A DNA stretch of 64,000 bases from Nemertoderma westbladi (GCA_032718475.1 JAUCBJ010006842.1:124001-188000), one strand, 5' to 3'; counted from the stretch's first letter, positions 33,657 through 45,085 are shown. Notes: a model not told the origin generated them from the sequence alone. Numbers and translations: made by a program.

Positions 33657-36600
33657 CTTACTGTGTGAGTCAGGATTCCATCCTCCTTACTATGTGAGTC
33701 AGGATTCCATCATCCTTACTGTGTGAGTCAGGATTCCATCCTCCTTACTGTGTGACTCAGGATTCCATCCTCCTTACTGTGTGACTCAGGATTCCACCTT
33801 CCTTACTGTGTGAGTCAGGAATCCATCCTCCTTACTGTGTGACTCAGGTTTCCATCCTCCTTACTGTGTGACTCAGGATTCCATCATCCTTACTGTGTGA
33901 GTCAGGATTCCATCCTCCTTACTGTTCGACTCAGGATTCCATCCTCCTTACTGTGTGACTCAGGATTCCACCTTCCTTACTGTGTGAGTCAGGAATCCAT
34001 CCTCCTTACTGTGTGACTCAGGTTTCCATCCTCCTTACTGTGTGACTCAGGATTCCATCTTCCTTACTGTGTGAGTCAGGATTCCATCCTCCTTACTGTG
34101 TGAGTCAGGATTCCATCCTCCTCACTGTGTGACTCAGGATTTCATCTTCCTTACTGTGTGAGTCAGGATTCCATCCTCCTTACTGTGTGAGTCAGGATTC
34201 CATCCTCCGTACTGTGTGACTCAGGATTCCATCTTCCTTACTGTGTGAGTCAGAATTCGATCCTCCTTACTGTGTGACTCAGGATTACATCCTCCTTCCT
34301 GTCTGACTCAGGATTCCATCCTCCTTACTGTGTGAGTCAGGATTCCATCCTCCTTACTGTGTGAGTCAGGATTCCATCCTCCTTACTGTGTGACTCAGGA
34401 TTCCATCCTCCTTACTGTGTGACTCAGGATTCCATCTTCCTTACTGTGTGAGTCAGGATTCCATCCTCCTTACTGTGTGACCCAGGATTCCATCTTCCTT
34501 ACTGTGTGAGTCAGGATTCCATCCTCCTTACTGTGTGACTCAGGATTCCATCTTCCTTACTGTGTGAGTCAGGATTCCATCCTCCTTACTGTGTGACTCA
34601 GGATTCCATCCTCCTTACTGTGTGACTCAGGATTCCATACTCCTTACTGTGTGACTCAGGATTCCATCCTCCTTACTGTGTGAGTCAGGATTCCATCCTC
34701 CTTACTGTGTGACTCAGGATTCCATCCTCCTTACTGTGTGACTCAGGATTCCATCTTCCTTACAGTGTGAGTCAGGATTCCATCCTCCTTACTGTGTGAC
34801 TCAGGATTCCATCCTCCTTACTGTGTGAGTCAGGATTCCATCCTCCGTACTGTGTGACTCAGGATTCCATCTTCCTTACTGTGTGAGTCAGGATTCGATC
34901 CTCCTTACTGTGTGACTCAGGATTACATCCTCCTTCCTGTCTGAGTCAGGATTCCATCCTCCTTACTGTGTGACTCAGGATTCCATCCTCCTTACTGTGA
35001 GAGTCAGGATTCTATCCTCCTTACTGTGAGAGTCAGGATTTAAACCTCCATCCTCCTTACTGTGTGACTCAGGATTCCATCTTCCTTACTGTGTGACTCA
35101 GGATTCCATCCTCCTTACTGTGTGACCCAGGATTCCATCCTTCTTACTGTGTGACTTAGGATTCCATCCTCCTTACTGTGTGACTCAGGATTCCATCTAC
35201 TTTCTGTGTGACTCAGGATTCCATCCTCCTTACTGTGTGACTCAGGATTCCATCTTCCTTACTGTGTGACTCAGGATTCCATCCTCCTTACTGTGACCCA
35301 GGATTCCATTCTTTTTACTGTGTGACTCAGGATTCCATCCTCCTTACTGTGTGACTCAGGATTCCATCTACTTTCTTTGTGACTCAGGATTCCATCTTCC
35401 TTACTGTGTGAGTCAGGATTCCATCCTCCTTACTGTGTGACTCAGGATTCCATCCTCCTTACTGTATGACTCAGGATTCCATCCTCCTTACTGTGTGACT
35501 TAGGATTCCATCTACTTTCTGAGTGACTCAGGATTCCATCATCCTTACTGTGTGACTCAGGATTCCCTCTTCCTTACTGTGTGAGTCAGGATTCCATCCT
35601 CCTTATTGTGTGACTCAGGATACCATCCTCCTTACTGTGTGACTCAGGAATCCATCCTCCTTACTGTGTGAGTCAGGATTTAAACCTCCATCATCCTTAC
35701 TGTGTGACTCAGGATTCCATCCTCCTTACTGTGTGAGTCAGGATTCCATCCTCCTTATTGTGTGACTCAGGATACCATCCTCCTTACTGTGTGACTCAGG
35801 AATCCATCCTCCTTACTGTGTGAGTCAGGATTTAAACCTCCATCATCCTTACTGTGTGACTCAGGATTCCATCTTCCTTACTGTGTGAGTCAGGATTCCA
35901 TCTTCCTTACTGTGTGACTCAGGATTCCATCATCCTTACTGTGTGAGTCAGGATTCCATCCTCCTTACTGTTCGACTCAGGATTCCATCCTCCTTACTGT
36001 GTGACTCAGGATTCCACCTTCCTTACTGTGTGAGTCAGGAATCCATCTTCCTTACTGTGTGAGTCAGGATTCCATCCTCCTTACTGTGTGACTCAGGATT
36101 CCACCTTCCTTACTGTGTGAGTCAGGAATCCATCCTCCTTACTGTGTGACTCAGGTTTCCATCCTCCTTACTGTGTGACTCAGGATTCCATCATCCTTAC
36201 TGTGTGAGTCAGGATTCCATCCTCCTTACTGTTCGACTCAGGATTCCATCCTCCTTACTGTGTGACTCAGGATTCCACCTTCCTTACTGTGTGAGTCAGG
36301 AATCCATCCTCCTTACTGTGTGACTCAGGTTTCCATCCTCCTTACTGTGTGACTCAGGATTCCATCTTCCTTACTGTGTGAGTCAGGATTCTATCCTCCT
36401 TACTGTGTGAGTCAGGATTCCATCCTCCTCACTGTGTGACTCAGGATTTCATCTTCCTTACTGTGTGAGTCAGAATTCCATCCTCCTTACTGTGTGAGTC
36501 AGGATTCCATCCTCCGTACTGTGTGACTCAGGATTCCATCTTCCTTACTGTGTGAGTCAGAATTCGATCCTCCTTACTGTGTGACTCAGGATTACATCCT

Positions 36601-39037
36601 CCTTCCTGTCTGACTCAGGATTCCATCCTCCTTACTGTGTGAGTCAGGATTCCATCCTCCTTACTGTGTGAGTCAGGATTCCATCCTCCTTACTGTGTGA
36701 CTCAGGATTCCATCCTCCTTACTGTGTGACTCAGGATTCCATCTTCCTTACTGTGTGAGTCAGGATTCCATCCTCCTTACTGTGTGACCCAGGATTCCAT
36801 CTTCCTTACTGTGTGAGTCAGGATTCCATCCTCCTTACTGTGTGACTCAGGATTCCATCTTCCTTACTGTGTGACTCAGGATTCCATCTTCCTTACTGTG
36901 TGAGTCAGGATTCCATCCTCCTTACTGTGTGACCCAGGATTCCATCTTCCTTACTGTGTGAGTCAGGATTCCATCCTCCTTACTGTGTGACTCAGGATTC
37001 CATCTTCCTTACTGTGTGAGTCAGGATTCCATCCTCCTTACTGTGTGACTCAGGATTCCATCTACTTACTGCGTGACTCAGGATTCCATCCTCCTTACTA
37101 TGTGAGTCAGGATTCCATCCTCCTTACTGTGTGACTCAGGATTCCATCCTCCTTACTGTGTGACTCAGGATTCCATACTCCTTACTGTGTGACTCAGGAT
37201 TCCATCCTCCTTACTGTGTGAGTCAGGATTCCATCCTCCTTACTGTGTGACTCAGGATTCCATCCTCCTTACTGTGTGACTCAGGATTCCATCTTCCTTA
37301 CAGTGTGAGTCAGGATTCCATCCTCCTTACTGTGTGACTCAGGATTCCATCCTCCTTACTGTGTGAGTCAGGATTCCATCCTCCGTACTGTGTGACTCAG
37401 GATTCCATCTTCCTTACTGTGTGAGTCAGGATTCGATCCTCCTTACTGTGTGACTCAGGATTACATCCTCCTTCCTGTCTGAGTCAGGATTCCATCCTCC
37501 TTACTGTGTGACTCAGGATTCCATCCTCCTTACTGTGAGAGTCAGGATTCTATCCTCCTTACTGTGAGAGTCAGGATTTAAACCTCCATCCTCCTTACTG
37601 TGTGACTCAGGATTCCATCTTCCTTACTGTGTGACTCAGGATTCCATCCTCCTTACTGTGTGACCCAGGATTCCATCCTTCTTACTGTGTGACTTAGGAT
37701 TCCATCCTCCTTACTGTGTGACTCAGGATTCCATCTACTTTCTGTGTGACTCAGGATTCCATCCTCCTTACTGTGTGACTCAGGATTCCATCTACTTTCT
37801 GTGTGACTCAGGATTCCATCCTCCTTACTGTGACCCAGGATTCCATTCTTTTTACTGTGTGACTCAGGATTCCATCCTCCTTACTGTGTGACTCAGGATT
37901 CCATCTACTTTCTTTGTGACTCAGGATTCCATCTTCCTTACTGTGTGAGTCAGGATTCCATCCTCCTTACTGTGTGACTCAGGATTCCATCCTCCTTACT
38001 GTATGACTCAGGATTCCATCCTCCTTACTGTGTGACTTAGGATTCCATCTACTTTCTGAGTGACTCAGGATTCCATCATCCTTACTGTGTGACTCAGGAT
38101 TCCCTCTTCCTTACTGTGTGACTCAGGATTCCATCCTCCTTACTGTGTGAGTCAGGATTCCATCCTCCTTATTGTGTGACTCAGGATACCATCCTCCTTA
38201 CTGTGTGACTCAGGAATCCATCCTCCTTACTGTGTGAGTCAGGATTTAAACCTCCATCATCCTTACTGTGTGACTCAGGATTCCATCTTCCTTACTGTGT
38301 GAGTCAGGATTCCATCTTCCTTACTGTGTGACTCAGGATTCCATCATCCTTACTGTGTGAGTCAGGATTCCATCCTCCTTACTGTTCGACTCAGGATTCC
38401 ATCCTCCTTACTGTGTGACTCAGGATTCCACCTTCCTTACTGTGTGAGTCAGGAATCCATCTTCCTTACTGTGTGAGTCAGGATTCCATCCTCCTTACTG
38501 TGTGACTCAGGATTCCACCTTCCTTACTGTGTGAGTCAGGAATCCATCCTCCTTACTGTGTGACTCAGGTTTCCATCCTCCTTACTGTGTGACTCAGGAT
38601 TCCATCATCCTTACTGTGTGAGTCAGGATTCCATCCTCCTTACTGTTCGACTCAGGATTCCATCCTCCTTACTGTGTGACTCAGGATTCCACCTTCCTTA
38701 CTGTGTGAGTCAGGAATCCATCCTCCTTACTGTGTGACTCAGGTTTCCATCCTCCTTACTGTGTGACTCAGGATTCCATCTTCCTTACTGTGTGAGTCAG
38801 GATTCTATCCTCCTTACTGTGTGAGTCAGGATTCCATCCTCCTCACTGTGTGACTCAGGATTTCATCTTCCTTACTGTGTGAGTCAGAATTCCATCCTCC
38901 TTACTGTGTGAGTCAGGATTCCATCCTCCGTACTGTGTGACTCAGGATTCCATCTTCCTTACTGTGTGAGTCAGAATTCGATCCTCCTTACTGTGTGACT
39001 CAGGATACCATCCTCCTAACTGTGTGAGTCAGGATTT
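33657..39037 (+). repeat. 29-bp minisatellite, ~185 copies, AP-1 motif in each unit
   Basis: The unit is TTACTGTGTGASTCAGGATT followed by CCATCCTCC (29 bp). TGAGTCA or TGACTCA, both AP-1/TRE consensus heptamers, occurs in nearly every unit. Variants include CATCTTCC, CATCATCC, TTCGACTC, ACTTTCTG and an insertion TTTAAACCTCCATC. Rare variants recur at long fixed offsets: 2307 bp (33,925 and 36,232; 34,283 and 36,590), 2414 bp (35,971 and 38,385; 36,232 and 38,646) and 2538 bp (34,921 and 37,459). A ~2.3-2.5-kb higher-order duplication is therefore superimposed. No long ORF crosses it. Direct repeats without spacers exclude CRISPR. Confidence 0.97.
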
Positions 39038-39999
39038 AAATTGTCGCTTTCAAACTTTAGCTACAAGCGTTTGAAAAAGGTGTTACCGCGAATATTGCAG
39101 CATTCGTACAACAGTTATTCTACATACAACATAAGGTGTCAGTCACTATGCACCGATAGCCAGCATAAAAAACCACAGCTACAAACGTTATTATCAACAT
39201 AAATTAAACTGAAACCCTCCCTCGCTCTCTGTGAAATTTGCACTCTCGATTTATTCTATTGATTAGACTAGCCTGCCACTGTAATCTGTTTCTTTCTTTC
39301 TCTTAACGTTAATAAATATTTTCAGCTGTGGGATATCGGCTGTCAGCATAGCTCTTACACCATTTTCAATCTTTTTAAACGGCGCAATTTATTTACTAAC
39401 CACATCAGGTTATATGGCATTCCCAATGATCCAATATACTGGGCCAAGTTCGTATTTATCATTAGGCTAAGTAGGCTTTTAAAAAACAGGCCATGCAAAA
39501 AGGACAACAGTCCAATTTCCGAGCCATAGCAAGACTTATCATAATATTATATTGCAAAATTATTGTGGAATTTTGTCCAATTTTCCTAAAATGTTTCAGG
39601 AAAAAGGAATGCATTTTCCTTACAATGTATCTGTGCAAAATAACACGTTATGCTAGGTTGATTTTAGTTTGTTCAAAATTTAGTTTCGGAATAATTATAA
39701 TCTAAATAAGCAATTATACATGAAACCAAGACAAAAACTAGTAATTTAACTACTGACTGTGTAGGCTACATACAGCTATAAAAAATTGACAGCAGCCTTG
39801 TTTGAAATTTATTTGAAGTTTTTGCCTTTTTCATTTTCTGTTGGTTCTGGTCAGAATATAACTTTGTTTAACACCTAAATTTACAGGTACTCCACGATTC
39901 TTCATATTTTTTTCTCGTAATTTATATTAAAATAATATATTAATATTTAAAAATATAAAATGTACAGGCCTAGGCCTATTTCTTTATCGCAGGTTCGAA
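39038..39999. other. Non-coding AT-rich DNA downstream of the array
   Basis: The only frame of note (39,493-39,705, 70 codons, hydrophobic and Cys-rich) shows no family signature. No RNA gene recognised. Confidence 0.4.
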
Positions 40000-40355
40000 G
40001 GGAAGCACAATAATGTAGGAGCTTTTTGAAGGTGTCGCAGTCAGATTGAAAAATTAATAATATTTCCGCGAGCTTTCTAGGCCAATTAGACCCCTTTTTT
40101 CAGGCGCAGATTGAATTATATTAACAGATAGGTGTACATAAGGTGGTTACACGCCAGCAGTAAAGCACCAACGATTAAAATTCACATTTCCCTCTATTTT
40201 ACGTTTGCACAATAGTATGGGGGGGGGGGGGGTCAATATTGCAAACAGGTTTATCAATATAATTACACTCCAAGATCAGTGAATGACAGGATGGACAGAA
40301 AATATGCAAGATCAGATATCAGTAAATATATGAAGCAAAAAATATATGAGCGCTC
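40000..40355 (+). repeat. Left arm of a 5.8-kb inverted repeat
   Basis: Segments GCTTTTTGAAGG, CAGATTGAATTATATTAACA, GGTCAATATTGCAAACAGGT, AGATCAGATATCA and AAATATATGAGC occur in this order. They occur in reverse complement and opposite order at 45,570-45,815. The left arm carries an extra ~85 bp (40,137-40,220) and a G homopolymer. Arms are diverged but collinear. Confidence 0.82.
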
Positions 40356-40888
40356 ACCAACAACGCCCACGTCCCCCCCCCCCCCCCCCATCCAAATCGA
40401 CACTTAGGCCGACTTCTTGAAACGGCTTACATCCGTCTCTACTCGTCCCGCCACAACGTTATCCTATCCCCAAACGATGTAACACTAAACATTACAGACA
40501 GTGCGTTCCTACATCATTGTTGGAATCCACTAATTTTAGGACTTGATTTCCCGCGAATCCCCGGAAATTAACTTGATGTATCTAATCTGTCCACTCTGAT
40601 TAAATCTCACCAATCTCAGTTATATTTTTTATATTATTATATTATATTATAGTTTTACATTTGATTATTAAACCATTGTTGGTTCGCCATTCATATTATA
40701 TGAGTTACATTAAAGCAAAACTAAATTACAAGAAACCGGTAAACTACATAATATTGTACAAAGTTCGTATATAGAGGAGCTAAAATTCGTAAAACATCAA
40801 ATTCTCTCTCAGAGTAAGAAATACTCTAATACGAACAGACGGTCAATCATCCATCTAATGTTATAAAAGTAATCTCAAGTCTCCAAGG

Positions 40889-41077
40889 TTACAGTTTTGT
40901 ACTATCGAGTGTGCTATGCCTCGTCATTTCCGAATTGTAATTGACAGTTCTTTGATTGATAAAAGCCAAGCGCTGTTGGTTACCCCGGCAACAAACGCGA
41001 CGAAAGTCCCGACGAAATTGTTGTGACATAATATTATATAATATTGGGTTCACTGCTGAGTTGAGATAAATTAACAC
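40889..41077 (-). CDS. Last exon of a class A peptide-type GPCR (TM7 and C-tail)
   Basis: The frame reads [20 protein letters not shown], then [10 protein letters not shown] and a polar tail ending at a TAA (40,889-40,891). NPILY is the NPxxY motif of TM7; F(R)xxF is helix 8, and the CC pair is a likely palmitoylation site. [15 protein letters not shown] resembles receptors of the GHSR/neuromedin U/TRH group, but that is family resemblance only. The codon before GTG is TAG, and CTCATAG|GTG fits a splice acceptor, so this is an exon of a multi-exon gene. Upstream exons (TM1-6) are not found in the window. The transposon ORF at 41,096-45,085 ends 19 bp upstream of the acceptor, within what should be the intron. 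Confidence 0.75.
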   Translation of the reverse strand: MLIYLNSAVNPILYNIMSQQFRRDFRRVCCRGNQQRLAFINQRTVNYNSEMTRHSTLDSTKL

Positions 41078-41095
41078 CTATGAGAATTCCTGGAT

Positions 41096-44000
41096 TCAGA
41101 GTAGGAATACCTCATCAAGGCCCGCCTGGTGGGGGGTGGTACCTAGGACAGATGTCGCATTCCCTCTGACCACTGCAATTGAGAGCCGCTGGAAAAGGAA
41201 TTCTGTGGACCTAGGTTCACCTGTTTCCTTGGCGATTCTCCGCCCTATCTCCCGCAGTACTGCGGTGCCTTCTGCACCGATTGGGCCTAAGGTCTCTAAG
41301 GCAATAGTGCGGAATAAGTGGTGGTGCTGGAGCGCAGCATACTTATTTCCTTTACTGGTCTCTGCCATTAAAGCGGCTGCACCTGCAGATTTACTTGTCT
41401 CGGGTAGATAGGAAGGAGCGAGGGTGTCCCTGCAAGTAAAGTCCCAAACGAGTGGGCGGCCTGAGGACCAAGGGGCAAAGGTCAAACCGTCTGGTTTCTT
41501 GCCGTCTTGTGAAAGTCCTCGAGGCTCCAAGGTGGAGGCAATGCCGGCTGATGAGAGTGCACGGTGAATGATGTCATTGGCCTCTGCATGACGGGTGTAT
41601 TTCCCATAATTGTGTAAGCAGCTGAGGCCATGACTTCCACTCGTGTCGACTTCCAACCCGCAACCCCTGCAGGAATGCTCCTCGCAAATAGGTGTACCCA
41701 AGCGGAGAGCTGCTCCCACCCGCAGCTGCTCATCACTGAGGCGAAGGCCTAGGGATGATACCGGCAGTGCCCTTAGCCAGTCCCCGGCGTGGTCTGCGGC
41801 GGCAGCTAGGAGACGAGCCTTCTCTTTTGCTGATGAGGCTTTGGTGATCAGTTCATCCTGTCGTGATGAGCACAGCGGGGCATCCCATCCTTTCTGAATG
41901 GCTTGATTGATTGGTTCAGGAAAATCGGTAGGTAGTAGTTGCTTCGCAGCTATTAGGAGTGGGTTGGGGATGCTGGAAATGGAACTGGGTAGTAGGGTGT
42001 TAAGCAGTGGGATGCACCCATGGCTGGAAGCCAGGAAAGCTGGTAAAGCTACGTCGGATGTGCTTCTAACCCCCAGTCCGCCCAAAGATATTGGAAGGGA
42101 AGCCTGGGCCCAAGCATCGCCCCCAATCCTAGTGTTGAGCACAATTTGGCAGCACTGCCGAATCTTATCATCTAGAGACTTCAATCGAGGCGATCCAAAG
42201 GCGGGTGAACACCGCAGCACATACATCAACTTCGGAATGGCAAAGCAATGTCTGAGTAGGTATAGGGCGTCATGCGCCGATAGAAGGTGGAGGCGGTCGG
42301 CGAACCTAGAGAGGTCTGATTCCTTCTCTTCAAGGATCTTCTCCATGGCTGAATCTCCTAGGGGTGATCCAAGCAACAGCGCATCAGAAAAATCGATTGG
42401 TTTAATGCTTGGTGTGATGGCATCAAACAGAGCTGTTGTCTCTTCTTTCAGTTCTAAGGGAAAGTGCTTGCCAAAGATTAACTCACACTTGGATGCCTTG
42501 ACCATAAGCCCTAGCTTTGCTGCCTCGGCTATGACCCTCTTCAGGTCAGAAGCAACAACAGATGGTGTTCCACCCAAGGAACCGTCATCCAGGAACCACA
42601 CGTTGAGAGGAGATTCCATGCTATCGACAAGTTCAATTGTGTCGTTGCTGAAGAATAGAGAGGCTAGTGGGTCTCCCTGTTGCATACCATCGTCAGAGGC
42701 AATTGTTGTCCCATTGTAGAATAGGAGAGAGGGTTGCGAATATGACTGATATGCCAGGTTGTATAGTGGTGGGAGGTTCTTTAGCACTGCCCTCAAGGCT
42801 GGTCCACGGTGAATACTGTTGAAGGCATTTGAGAAATCAATTTTGATCATGACTGTCTCTCTCTCTATTGACTCACTGAGGAAACGCCTGGCTGCATGTA
42901 CTGCTGCTTCTGCACCCCGGGGGGTCCCGAACCCTAGCTGATGGGGTCCTAGCTTTAAACCGGAATGCTTTGCCGCTGAATGGCAGCCTGTTTTGGCGGT
43001 AAGTCGACGCAGAGTGCACCCCACGGCTATGGGGCGAACTCCACCTGCTGGTTTAGTGAAAGCACAAAGCCTGGCGCCATAGAGGTAAGGGAGAACTTCC
43101 TGGGGCACTCCTCCCTTTAGCATGATATTAGCTACCGATGTCATAGCCTTGAGGGAAGCCAGGGCAGCATCCCCCGCTGATGATGAGATCATGTCCTTGA
43201 GGAACTGAGGACGGCAGTTGTCGGGACCTGGTGCCGAGCCATTGGGGAATAGCTTGATTGATTTTAGAACCTCTGGGTAAGATAGCTCGAGGGTCGGGAC
43301 ATCTGCTTCCTCTAATGACGGTACTCCGTGGAAGTCATCTGATGGGCGTGTAGGATGAAGGAGTCGGAGGGCTTCAAGGGTCTCTGAGGTGGCTGGGGCT
43401 ATAGTGGCTGATGAGGATGCTAGTCGTGCAGCTGCTTTCACATTTCCTTCTTCTATCTTAGAGGCTATCAATTTCCCTAGCATGTCATCCGAGGATTGTT
43501 GAGTCTTGGGCTTCAGATGGGATGGAAGGCTAGTCGTAGGCAGTACTAGTAATTCTTTGGTGTTCTTGACCATCTCTTCAAATTCCAACAGTTGGTCCTT
43601 TACCTTGGCTGTGAGTGATTTGCAGGCTGGACCGATAGCCCTCCGGCCACGTCTGGACCTTGATCCCTGGGAGGGTACTCTGAGAGAGAATGGAAAGGCC
43701 AGCAGGTTTAACCAGTTTGACTGACTGTTGTTGAGGACGATGGCATCACAGAGACTACTGTAAAGTGTGGCTGCTTTTAGTCTTGCACCCCTGGGGATAC
43801 GAGTCAGGGTTCTGATCCTAGTGAGGGTTTCGAATGCACTGCTAAGTGAATCTGATATGGCGCTCTGGCTGGCTACCACAGGAGCAGGGGATGGAGTGTC
43901 ATTGGTAAACGGTTGGGACAGTAGTCCGGGTGACCCTTGAGACATGGCTGGCTGATTAGAGTGTAAGTCGGGTGGAATTGCAGCTTCAGCAGGAGCGGAG

Positions 44001-45085
44001 GAACCGGTGGCTGGAAATGTAATGATGGAACCTGACCCAGGACAAGAGGTGCCTTCAGTGGATCTGTGTTTGCGCAGCCCTCCCTTGGGGTTGACACAGC
44101 ATAATTTAGAGCAGGTGGTGCATGGGAACTTGAGGGACAGTCCTCCACTGGTAACGGTGGGAGGTTGTCCCGGCTCTAGCGGTGCAATTGATGGAGTATG
44201 GGTAAATAGGGGTGGATGAGAGTTCGGGACCAGAGTGGGGTCTCCAATTTGATTGTTATCCTGGGAGGATTCGGCTGATTGGATTGGAGGTTGTTTCGGC
44301 TCTAGCGGTGAGATTGATTGTGTATGGTTAAGCACGGGTGGGTGAGAATTCGGAAACGGGGTGGGATCTCCAATTGGAGGTGGTGTAGGTGTCGATGCCT
44401 TCTGTTGATTGGCTGACCAAACTAGAGGGGCATTTCTGGAAATATCAGAATACAGATCACTACGATGCTTGGAAATGGTAATATCATTGATATCCTCAAA
44501 ATCCGATCGTGAGTAACCTTCAATACACCACTTTGCATACCTACAGATATATACCCCACATTGATAGGTGTTGTATTGCACCTTTTGAATGGAGGGATAA
44601 ACGGTAATTGGGGGGAGGTCCACATTGTAATGAATGGCAACAAGATGCACCCATTCTTTGATAGAATCAACAACTGTTTGGTTAGAGCCCCCCAGTGAGT
44701 CGAAAAACCAAATTGCTGACTTTAAAGGGGAGTAAACAGCAAGGGTCCAGTGGCAATTGTTTACATTTATAGGGAAAAATATGAAATCGTTATCAAAAAC
44801 TGGCACTGAAGCGCCCTTGCTCAGACTCTGTATGTTCTTAAAGCCGCCTTCTTGAAAGATGTCAACGAAATGAGAGTTAAAAACTCTTGCATGGCCGTTG
44901 TAGCCTAAACACAAGCTGGATATAACTGCTTCAACAATGTTATCTGTCAACCAGTTTTGCCCATTTAACGATTCTATATCGTGCCTCGAGAGAGGCAGAC
45001 CTCCAAATTCGTACATGTCTTCAGATTCGGGAGGTGGGTCTGCTAGAAGCTCACTATCAGTGAGACTAATGCAGGGTATTTCCAT
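41096..45085 (-). CDS. Ulp1 protease - reverse transcriptase - REL endonuclease protein (NeSL-clade LINE)
   Basis: An intact 1329-codon ORF. Residues ~35-200 form an Ulp1/SENP-type (C48) cysteine protease: H112 in NNCHWTLAVY, D129 in WFFDSLGG, Q170 and C176 in VQYNTYQCGVYI, with the H-x16-D and Q-x5-C spacing of the family. A Pro-rich linker follows, then a C2HC finger (C321, C324, H339, C347). Reverse transcriptase spans ~600-980: D749 in IKIDFSNAFN, GMQQGDPLAS, and catalytic FLDD at 830-833. C-terminally there is a Cys/His motif (C1138, C1141, H1151, C1155) and a PD-(D/E)xK-like endonuclease with KPDG (1196-1199) and VWDFTC (D1214). This architecture is that of NeSL-clade non-LTR retrotransposons (NeSL-1, R5, Utopia), which usually insert site-specifically. 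All catalytic residues are present and no frame is broken, so the copy is probably young. The start ATG is the first in frame. The 3' end lies only ~20 bp from a GPCR exon. Confidence 0.93.
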   Translation of the reverse strand: MEIPCISLTDSELLADPPPESEDMYEFGGLPLSRHDIESLNGQNWLTDNIVEAVISSLCLGYNGHARVFNSHFVDIFQEGGFKNIQSLSKGASVPVFDNDFIFFPINVNNCHWTLAVYSPLKSAIWFFDSLGGSNQTVVDSIKEWVHLVAIHYNVDLPPITVYPSIQKVQYNTYQCGVYICRYAKWCIEGYSRSDFEDINDITISKHRSDLYSDISRNAPLVWSANQQKASTPTPPPIGDPTPFPNSHPPVLNHTQSISPLEPKQPPIQSAESSQDNNQIGDPTLVPNSHPPLFTHTPSIAPLEPGQPPTVTSGGLSLKFPCTTCSKLCCVNPKGGLRKHRSTEGTSCPGSGSIITFPATGSSAPAEAAIPPDLHSNQPAMSQGSPGLLSQPFTNDTPSPAPVVASQSAISDSLSSAFETLTRIRTLTRIPRGARLKAATLYSSLCDAIVLNNSQSNWLNLLAFPFSLRVPSQGSRSRRGRRAIGPACKSLTAKVKDQLLEFEEMVKNTKELLVLPTTSLPSHLKPKTQQSSDDMLGKLIASKIEEGNVKAAARLASSSATIAPATSETLEALRLLHPTRPSDDFHGVPSLEEADVPTLELSYPEVLKSIKLFPNGSAPGPDNCRPQFLKDMISSSAGDAALASLKAMTSVANIMLKGGVPQEVLPYLYGARLCAFTKPAGGVRPIAVGCTLRRLTAKTGCHSAAKHSGLKLGPHQLGFGTPRGAEAAVHAARRFLSESIERETVMIKIDFSNAFNSIHRGPALRAVLKNLPPLYNLAYQSYSQPSLLFYNGTTIASDDGMQQGDPLASLFFSNDTIELVDSMESPLNVWFLDDGSLGGTPSVVASDLKRVIAEAAKLGLMVKASKCELIFGKHFPLELKEETTALFDAITPSIKPIDFSDALLLGSPLGDSAMEKILEEKESDLSRFADRLHLLSAHDALYLLRHCFAIPKLMYVLRCSPAFGSPRLKSLDDKIRQCCQIVLNTRIGGDAWAQASLPISLGGLGVRSTSDVALPAFLASSHGCIPLLNTLLPSSISSIPNPLLIAAKQLLPTDFPEPINQAIQKGWDAPLCSSRQDELITKASSAKEKARLLAAAADHAGDWLRALPVSSLGLRLSDEQLRVGAALRLGTPICEEHSCRGCGLEVDTSGSHGLSCLHNYGKYTRHAEANDIIHRALSSAGIASTLEPRGLSQDGKKPDGLTFAPWSSGRPLVWDFTCRDTLAPSYLPETSKSAGAAALMAETSKGNKYAALQHHHLFRTIALETLGPIGAEGTAVLREIGRRIAKETGEPRSTEFLFQRLSIAVVRGNATSVLGTTPHQAGLDEVFLL

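Noticed and set aside
33657-39037. CRISPR-like regular repeat array
   Set aside because: Units are contiguous 29-bp repeats with no unique spacers, no cas genes, and the host is an animal.
41907-42719. 270-codon plus-strand frame inside the Ulp1-RT ORF
   Set aside because: Antisense to the conserved RT region, which accounts for its openness; no domain.
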